Below are positions 1 through 5,117 of a DNA stretch of 6,560 nucleotides, piece by piece; positions within the stretch are counted from its first letter, which is position 1; every line of letters begins with the position of its first letter. The stretch lies in NCBI GenBank assembly GCA_036389695.1, contig DASVWG010000546.1:1-6560 (forward strand), given 5' to 3'. The position numbers and the translations under genes were made by a program. The notes below the pieces were generated by a model. That model was not told the origin of the DNA. It searched no databases and saw nothing but the letters and a program-made list of their open reading frames with translations. The DNA comes from JALZHR01 sp036389695 (lineage in GTDB: Bacteria > Acidobacteriota > Blastocatellia > Pyrinomonadales > Pyrinomonadaceae).

Positions 1-1779
1 GACGATTGGAAACGAGAGCTTCGCTATCAAAAAGAAACGCTCGTCACGGACGTTCATTTAATCAACGAAAAACTCGGCTTGGAAATCGTTTCGCACGACA
101 CGGTGGCAAGCCACGAAAACATTTTTCTGCGCTCGGTCCGCGTCAGTAACCTGCGCGACGCCGAGCGCGATGTGCGCGTTTTTCTGCATCACGATTTTCG
201 CATCTCGGAAAACAAAGTCGGCGACACGGCGTTTTACGACCCGGAAACTTTCGCGCTCGTTCATTACAAGCGCGACCGCTATTTTCTGGTCAATACCGAG
301 CCGCATTTCGACGTTTTCGTGACGGGCAGAAAAGATTTTCAAGACCAGGAAGGAACGTGGCGCGATGCCGAAGACGGCGTTTTGCAGGGCGGCGCGATAA
401 CGGAAGGCTCGGTCGATTCGACCGTCGGAATTTATCTTAATCTCGCGCCGCAGCAGTCGCGCGAGTTTTTTTACTGGATTGCGGCGGGCAAATCGCACGA
501 AGAAGTCGCCGCGCTGAACAATCTGGTGAAAGCGCAGACGCCGAACAAATATCTCGGTTACACGGAAAATTACTGGCGCGTCTGGGTCAATAAAAACGAC
601 ATCGACTTTGCGGACTTGCCGCCGGAAATCGTCGAATTATTCAAGCGTTCCCTGCTCATTATTCGCACGCAGGTCGATAACGAAGGCGCGATTCTTGCCG
701 CCAACGATTCGGACGTAATTTTGCGCGCGACAGACCATTACAGCTATTTGTGGACGCGCGACGGCGCGCTCGTCGCCAATGCGCTCGACCTCGCGGGTTA
801 TCCTTCGATGACGCGAAAATTTTACGAATTGTGCGGCAAAATCATTCACGAAAACGGTTATTTTTTGCAGAAATACAACGCTGACGGCACGGTCGCTTCG
901 GGCTGGCACGCGGCGTGGGACGTCGGGGCGAAAAAACGGCTCGTGCCGATTCAGGAAGACGAAACCGCGCTGGTCGTCTGGGCTTTGTGGCAGCATTATG
1001 ACCGCTTCCGCGACATCGAATTTATCCGCAGGCTTTATCGCCCGCTGATTCTGAAAGCGGCGGATTTTATGTGCGCGTTTCGCGACGCGGAAACCGGGCT
1101 GCCGCTGCCGAGCTGGAATCTGTGGGAAGACCGGCGCGGAATTCATACTTTTACCTGTTCGACGGTCGTCGGCGGTCTGCGCGCCGCGGCTCGTTTCGCC
1201 TATCTTTTCGGCGAGGCGGAAATTGCGGAAAAATATGAAGCGGCGGCGACCGGAATCGTCCGCGCGATGGGCGAGCATCTTTACAGCGCGCAGCTCGGAC
1301 GTTTCCTGCGCGCTTTGCAGTTTCACGGCGATGATTATTATGAAGCCGATGCGACGGTGGACGCGTCGCTTTTCGGCGCGTTTTATTTCGGCGCTTTTCA
1401 GGCGGAAGACGAACGGGTTATAAACACGATGCAAGCCGTCCGTGAGCATCTCTGGGCGCCGACGGAAATCGGCGGCGCGGCGCGTTACGAAAACGACGGT
1501 TATATGCGCGTGACCGAAAAGGCGACCGGAAATCCCTGGTTTATCTGCACTTTATGGCTCGCGGATTTTTATATCGCGCGGGCGAGCGAGCGCGGGGATT
1601 TGGCGAAAGCTCTGGAGATTTTGCATTGGACGGCGAGCCGCGCTTTGCCTTCGGGCGTGCTGGCGGAACAGGTCAACCCGCTGGACGGCGCGCCGGTTTC
1701 CGTGTCGCCTCTGACGTGGTCGCACTCGACATTTGTGGCGACGGTGATGAATTATTTAAATAAGCTTAAAATAATCTAA
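1..1779 (+). CDS. Glycoside hydrolase family 15 (glucoamylase/trehalase-like), 5' end missing
   Basis: This gene enters the window already open. The frame has no stop from base 1, and the first possible start, a TTG at 79, lies inside conserved N-terminal domain sequence, so the true start is upstream. By comparison with the family I expect roughly 60-80 residues to be missing. GH15 enzymes are inverting exo-hydrolases that release glucose from alpha-linked glucans or split trehalose. About the first 215 visible codons resemble the beta-sandwich domain. The rest is the (alpha/alpha)6 barrel, with the family motifs YLWTRDGA (about 745-768) and IQEDETALVVWAL (about 949-987). The likely catalytic acid is the Glu of NLWED (codon 1126-1128). 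The likely catalytic base is the Glu of LAEQ (codon 1666-1668), followed by the C-terminal SPLTWSHS motif. Both are intact. Secretion cannot be judged without the N-terminus. Substrate (starch oligomers, isomaltose or trehalose) cannot be fixed from sequence alone. It is probably cotranscribed with the RDD gene. Confidence 0.9.
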   Translation, partial: DDWKRELRYQKETLVTDVHLINEKLGLEIVSHDTVASHENIFLRSVRVSNLRDAERDVRVFLHHDFRISENKVGDTAFYDPETFALVHYKRDRYFLVNTEPHFDVFVTGRKDFQDQEGTWRDAEDGVLQGGAITEGSVDSTVGIYLNLAPQQSREFFYWIAAGKSHEEVAALNNLVKAQTPNKYLGYTENYWRVWVNKNDIDFADLPPEIVELFKRSLLIIRTQVDNEGAILAANDSDVILRATDHYSYLWTRDGALVANALDLAGYPSMTRKFYELCGKIIHENGYFLQKYNADGTVASGWHAAWDVGAKKRLVPIQEDETALVVWALWQHYDRFRDIEFIRRLYRPLILKAADFMCAFRDAETGLPLPSWNLWEDRRGIHTFTCSTVVGGLRAAARFAYLFGEAEIAEKYEAAATGIVRAMGEHLYSAQLGRFLRALQFHGDDYYEADATVDASLFGAFYFGAFQAEDERVINTMQAVREHLWAPTEIGGAARYENDGYMRVTEKATGNPWFICTLWLADFYIARASERGDLAKALEILHWTASRALPSGVLAEQVNPLDGAPVSVSPLTWSHSTFVATVMNYLNKLKII

Positions 1780-2291
1780 TGGAAAAATATCAGACGCTTT
1801 TCCCGCGCATGGCGGCGATAATTCTCGACATCATTCTGCTTTTGCCGCTGGCAATTATCGAGCAGTTAATTAAAGGCGCCGAATTTTCTCAGTCGTCGAA
1901 ATGGGCTTTATTTTTTATAATCAATTCCGCCCAGACGATTTATTTCATCCTGATGCACGGTTTATACGGGCAGACGGTCGGGAAAATGCTGATGAAAGTG
2001 AAAGTCGTGGATTTTTCCGAAGCGAAAATAAATTTCCGGCAGGCGATTGTGCGGGACTTGCCGCAGATATTGTTCACCGTCGGCTTATCCGTTTTTCTCT
2101 ATCCTTTATCGCTGAACGAGATTGACCCGAACTCGCCGGATTACTGGCAAAATCCGTTTATTATTTTAATAACCGTCTGGGGCATCGCCGACGCGCTGGC
2201 GGTTTTAACCAACGAGAAGCGCCGCGCGCTGCACGATTATCTGGCGGGCACGGTCGTGGTCAGAGTAAATCAAAACGAGGACGCGGAATAA
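1779..2291 (+). CDS. RDD family integral membrane protein
   Basis: This 170-residue protein has four likely membrane helices (about residues 11-30, 42-62, 94-112 and 126-144). The signatures of the RDD family are present: Arg10 with Asp17 at the start of helix 1, the conserved loop GQTVGKMLMKVKVVD (residues 64-78) after helix 2, an Arg-Asp pair (92-93) before helix 3, and a C-terminal LHDYLAGTVVV (151-161). RDD proteins sit in the cytoplasmic membrane. Most have no assigned role, although some relatives have been linked to ion transport, so I give no specific function. The ATG overlaps the preceding hydrolase stop codon by one base (TAATG), which implies translational coupling, and no clear Shine-Dalgarno sequence is visible. 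The C-terminus ends in a short acidic tail (residues 164-170). Confidence 0.88.
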   Translation: MEKYQTLFPRMAAIILDIILLLPLAIIEQLIKGAEFSQSSKWALFFIINSAQTIYFILMHGLYGQTVGKMLMKVKVVDFSEAKINFRQAIVRDLPQILFTVGLSVFLYPLSLNEIDPNSPDYWQNPFIILITVWGIADALAVLTNEKRRALHDYLAGTVVVRVNQNEDAE

Positions 2292-2318
2292 ATTTTCCGA
2301 ACGAATTTTTACAGCGTC

Positions 2319-2348
2319 TTTCAAGTCGTTACATCTTTGCGCTAAACT
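2319..2348 (+). promoter_or_regulatory. Possible pyk promoter, very close to the start codon
   Basis: The 64-base gap before pyk contains a TTTCAA box (2319-2324), an 18-base spacer and a TAAACT box (2343-2348). The second fits the TANNNT form of a bacterial -10 element. If used, transcription would begin at about 2355-2356, essentially on the A of the pyk ATG. The -35 match is weak, and this is a visual match only. Confidence 0.35.
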
Positions 2349-2355
2349 TAAATTA

Positions 2356-3804
2356 ATGAGACGAGCAAAAATTTTAGCTACCCTCGGACCGGCATCGAAT
2401 TCGCCGGAAATTCTTCAATTACTGCTGCTTGCCGGACTGAACGCCGTCCGTATAAATATGTCGCACGGCGAGCGCGACGAGCACGCCGAAACCATCCGCC
2501 GCGCCAGAGAAACGGCGAAAAATCTCGACAAGCCGCTGTCGATTCTGGTTGACCTTTCGGGACCGAAAATCCGTACGCGAAAGCTCTTGAACGGAATGCC
2601 GGTTTTTCTCGAAGACGGCGCGCGGTTTACGATTACGGCGCGCGATATCGTCGGCAACGCGCAGGAAGTTTCGACGACTTTTATGGAATTGCCGAAGCTC
2701 GTCTCGCCGCAGACGCGTATCTTGCTCGACGACGGCGCGATTGAGCTGGAAGTCGAAACCGCTTCGGGCGACGACGTCGTCACGCGCGTCGTCAGCGGCG
2801 GCTGGCTCTCCGAGCGTAAAGGCATCAATCTGCCGAATACGCTTTTGCCGATTCCGAGCCTGACGGAAAAAGACCGCGCCGATTTGGAATGGGCGATGCA
2901 GCAGAATATCGATTACATCGCGCTTTCGTTTGTCCGCAAAGCGGAAGACTGCATTGAAGCGAAAGAGCTTATCAAGCAGTTAAACAAGCGCAAAACCGGC
3001 AGACCGCTGCTCGTCGCCAAAATCGAAAAGGCGGAAGCGATTGAAAATCTCGACGCGATTCTGTCGGCAACCGACGGCGTGATGGTCGCGCGCGGCGACC
3101 TCGGCGTCGAAACCAGCACCGAGCTGGTTCCGGTCTATCAGAAAACGATTATCGAAAAAGCGGTCAAAGCCGACCGCTTCGTCATTACGGCGACGCAGAT
3201 GCTGCAATCGATGATAGCCGAGCCGCGCCCGACGCGCGCCGAAGCTTCGGACGTGGCAAACGCCGTCTGGGACGGAACCGACGCCGTGATGCTTTCGGGC
3301 GAAACGGCGACCGGAAAATATCCGGTCGAAGCCGTCGCGACGATGGCGCGCATCATCAATTCGGCGGAAACCGTCAAAACAGCTAAGCTGCGCCGTCCCG
3401 TCAAATTCAGCGAAGAACCGACCGGCAGAACCTCACAGGCGCTCTGCAAAGCGGCGGCAATCTGCGCGAGAGAGATTCTGACCGACAAAGTCGCGGTCTT
3501 TACCGAATCCGGCTTGATGGCGCGCCGCCTTTCCAGCGTCCGCTCCGGTTTGCAGACGTTTGCTTTAACCAATTCCGACGACGTGCGCAACCAGCTTTCG
3601 CTGATTTGGGGCGTCGAGCCATTCTGTCACGAAGACAAAAAAACGACCGAACAAATGCTGAAAGAAGGCGAAGATACTTTGCTTAAAGCCGGCGTCGTCA
3701 ATCAGGGCGAAACGATTGTGATGATGGCGGGCAGATTGTCAGGTCTGGGCTTATCGAGCTCGGTCATCGTCTGGACAATCGGCGAAGACGTGCCGCGAAG
3801 ATAG
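2356..3804 (+). CDS. pyk: Pyruvate kinase
   Basis: Pyruvate kinase makes pyruvate and ATP from phosphoenolpyruvate and ADP in the cytoplasm, the last step of glycolysis. At 482 residues it has the usual bacterial length and is complete. The barrel carries the expected active-site residues: Arg32, Asn34 and Ser36 in VRINMSHG; Asp66 and Lys71 in LVDLSGPKIRT; the catalytic Lys222 and metal ligand Glu224 in AKIEKAE; metal ligand Asp248 in ARGDLG; and Thr280 in ITATQML. The signature stretch RPTRAEASDVANAVWDGTDA (291-310) and SGETATGKYP follow. Residues about 72-160 are the inserted B domain, and about 345-482 form the C-terminal domain that carries allosteric sites in many homologues. ATG 2356 is chosen because the conserved RRAKILATLGPAS begins immediately after it. 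No Shine-Dalgarno sequence precedes it. I could not decide potassium dependence or the allosteric effector by eye. The gene ends in TAG, facing the oppositely oriented module. Confidence 0.97.
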   Translation: MRRAKILATLGPASNSPEILQLLLLAGLNAVRINMSHGERDEHAETIRRARETAKNLDKPLSILVDLSGPKIRTRKLLNGMPVFLEDGARFTITARDIVGNAQEVSTTFMELPKLVSPQTRILLDDGAIELEVETASGDDVVTRVVSGGWLSERKGINLPNTLLPIPSLTEKDRADLEWAMQQNIDYIALSFVRKAEDCIEAKELIKQLNKRKTGRPLLVAKIEKAEAIENLDAILSATDGVMVARGDLGVETSTELVPVYQKTIIEKAVKADRFVITATQMLQSMIAEPRPTRAEASDVANAVWDGTDAVMLSGETATGKYPVEAVATMARIINSAETVKTAKLRRPVKFSEEPTGRTSQALCKAAAICAREILTDKVAVFTESGLMARRLSSVRSGLQTFALTNSDDVRNQLSLIWGVEPFCHEDKKTTEQMLKEGEDTLLKAGVVNQGETIVMMAGRLSGLGLSSSVIVWTIGEDVPRR

Positions 3805-3810
3805 ATTTAA

Positions 3811-3840
3811 GGGAAACGTCGTTTAATTTCGGCGTTTCCC
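3811..3840 (+). terminator. Hairpin just after pyk, possible terminator
   Basis: An 11-bp stem (3811-3821 with 3830-3840; one T-G wobble, otherwise perfect) closes an eight-base AT loop. It starts six bases after the pyk stop codon, which is a normal terminator position. It lacks the following T-tract expected of an intrinsic terminator, so it may instead be an RNA-stabilising or Rho-related 3' end. On the minus strand it could also serve the MBL gene, where the wobble becomes an A-C mismatch. Confidence 0.5.
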
Positions 3841-3889
3841 GTCGGAAACGCCAGCGAGCGGCGGCAGTTATCGCCGCCCGATTAAACGA
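3819..3889. repeat. Long-range inverted repeat enclosing two hairpins
   Basis: The nine bases TCGTTTAAT (3819-3827) are the exact reverse complement of ATTAAACGA (3881-3889). Between them lie the perfect hairpin at 3831-3852 and a further 6-bp hairpin, GGCGGC (3860-3865) with GCCGCC (3873-3878). The whole can be drawn as a closed stem with two inner hairpins, a three-way junction. The outer stem uses bases that the first hairpin (3811-3840) also needs. It ends ten bases from the stop codon of the MBL gene. It could be a shared terminator, a small structured RNA or a dispersed palindromic element. One copy cannot tell these apart. Confidence 0.5.
3831..3852. repeat. Alternative hairpin sharing an arm with the first
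   Basis: A perfect 9-bp stem (3831-3839 with 3844-3852) closes a four-base loop CGTC. Its left arm is the same sequence that forms the right arm of the 3811-3840 hairpin, so the two cannot form together. It reads equally well on both strands and may be a bidirectional transcription end between convergent genes. There is no T-tract on either side. Confidence 0.55.
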
Positions 3890-3898
3890 AGCGCGCAT

Positions 3899-5092
3899 TT
3901 AATCTCTATACGGCTCGCCAAGGTCTATAAACAGCGACAGTTCGGGGTCCTGGCGCGTAATAACCTCGTAATTTCTGCCCGCTTTATTTCTGTCTTCTTT
4001 GTAAAATTCGTCTGCGTGAGCCACGTGATTGGTCAGATAAACCTTGTAAGCGTCGCCGCCGCGCACTTCCGCGAGCATTTCGAGCGTTTCCCGGCTCGGA
4101 TGCTTGTGTTTGCCGTTTGCCGAAAAGACATAACAGTCAGCCGTCACCGACCGTAGAAATTCCTCCGTAATATTTTTTATGCTGCCGTGATGCGGCATTT
4201 TGAGCAAATCGACGTGCAGAGTTTCGCCGTCTTTCAAAAGCCCTGTCTGCTTCAAGCCTTTGAGTATATCGTCGGCGAGCGCATCACCGGTAAGCAGCAT
4301 CGTTTTGCCTTCGAGTTCGGCGATGACGACGATGCTGGAAAGGTTATAAACCGAATCGTCTATAAACCTGGCGGCAAGCGCCGTCGCCTCTGCCGGGTTC
4401 TTCTTTTTCTTCTCCAGAATTTTGATAAGCTCCTTGTCCCAATCCTCCTGAAGGTTTTCAAGCCGCGCCTTCGTCGGCGCGAGCACCCGGAATTCGAGCT
4501 TTCCGTCGATAGGATAAGGAGTCTTTTTCTTCCCCGGCAGAGCGACGAGCTTCCCGACCGGCTCGTTCCGCCATAAACCCAATGCTTCAGCATTATCTCT
4601 GAGCTCGCGTCCCTGTCCGACACTGGCAGCGACAGCCGCCGCGCCGCTGTGAGAAAACAGGTTTAGCAGAAACGTCTCATCTCCCGCCGCCGCGAGCTTG
4701 ACCGCCGAGCTGAGCGCTGCGGCGAGGACTTCGGTTTGATTGTTTCCGAGAATTTCGTCAAAGCTGTTATACCAGAGCGTCTGAATATCGCATAAGCGAT
4801 GCGGGTTGTCATCGCCCTGCTCGATAAGCAAATTAATCAAATCGAGTATGCCGTTGATATGGTCGTCGTCGATATGGCTGACCATAACGAGCCGTATCGA
4901 AAGCGGTTCCGGCGGATTGCGCTTTTCCCGGATTTGTTCGAGACGCCTGCGCAGGCTTTTATCAAACACGCCGCCCGGACCGCCGTCTATAACAATCAAC
5001 TCCCGGGAAATCTTTTCCCCTTTCTTTTTTTCGTAATGAAGCAGAAGCGCGTCGCCGTGTTTTGCTTCGAGCGCTTCGAGCGTAAAAATCAT
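3899..5092 (-). CDS. ComEC-like metallo-beta-lactamase-fold hydrolase
   Basis: I place the start at ATG 5092 (397 residues), not at the upstream in-frame TTG 5107. A strong GAGGAG lies seven bases before the ATG, and the MBL fold begins right there (MIFTLEALEAKHGDALLL). Numbering from this Met, the motifs are DGG (36-38), SHIDDDHING (72-81; the H-x-D-x-D-H metal motif in the form seen in the ComEC DNA-uptake family), LLTGDA (266-271) with Asp270, and KMPHHGS (298-304). KHKHPS (328-333) follows near the C-terminal part. All metal ligands expected for a di-metal hydrolase appear present. There is no signal peptide and no membrane helix, so unlike ComEC this is a soluble, probably cytoplasmic enzyme. 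The substrate is unknown; a nucleic acid or phosphodiester is plausible from the ComEC resemblance. About 190 residues separate the DDDH motif from GDA, more than I expect for a bare ComEC-type domain, so a helical insert is present (about 95-250). It lies 25 bases after the S8 peptidase gene on the same strand, so the two probably form an operon. Confidence 0.87.
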   Translation of the reverse strand: MIFTLEALEAKHGDALLLHYEKKKGEKISRELIVIDGGPGGVFDKSLRRRLEQIREKRNPPEPLSIRLVMVSHIDDDHINGILDLINLLIEQGDDNPHRLCDIQTLWYNSFDEILGNNQTEVLAAALSSAVKLAAAGDETFLLNLFSHSGAAAVAASVGQGRELRDNAEALGLWRNEPVGKLVALPGKKKTPYPIDGKLEFRVLAPTKARLENLQEDWDKELIKILEKKKKNPAEATALAARFIDDSVYNLSSIVVIAELEGKTMLLTGDALADDILKGLKQTGLLKDGETLHVDLLKMPHHGSIKNITEEFLRSVTADCYVFSANGKHKHPSRETLEMLAEVRGGDAYKVYLTNHVAHADEFYKEDRNKAGRNYEVITRQDPELSLFIDLGEPYRD

Positions 5093-5099
5093 TTCAATA

Positions 5100-5105
5100 C
5101 TCCTC
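5100..5105 (-). promoter_or_regulatory. Ribosome binding site fixing the MBL start
   Basis: The minus strand reads GAGGAG here, seven bases before ATG 5092, a near-ideal Shine-Dalgarno spacing. It lies wholly in the 25-base gap after the peptidase stop codon (TGA, 5120-5118). It rules out the longer TTG reading at 5107, since that codon overlaps the binding site itself. It is the only strong Shine-Dalgarno sequence before any start visible in the window. Confidence 0.85.
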
Positions 5106-5117
5106 AAAAATACTTCG

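Noticed and set aside
79..81. TTG 79 as the GH15 start
   Set aside because: The frame is open to base 1, and the upstream residues continue family-like sequence (ETLVTDVHL). A start at 79 would remove part of the N-terminal domain.
637..1449. A 270-codon open frame on the minus strand
   Set aside because: It lies entirely antisense to the GH15 barrel. The translation is Arg-rich with no recognisable domain, a usual by-product of GC-biased codons on the opposite strand.
3138..3590. Minus-strand open frame of 150 codons
   Set aside because: It lies antisense to the conserved pyruvate kinase signature region, has no domain, and has a low-complexity Ser/Ala/Arg composition.
4187..4576. Plus-strand open frame of 129 codons
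   Set aside because: It is a shadow of the MBL gene, which has intact catalytic motifs on the other strand.
5093..5107. TTG 5107 as the MBL start, adding five residues
   Set aside because: The codon overlaps the GAGGAG ribosome binding site that serves ATG 5092, and the extra residues lie outside the fold.
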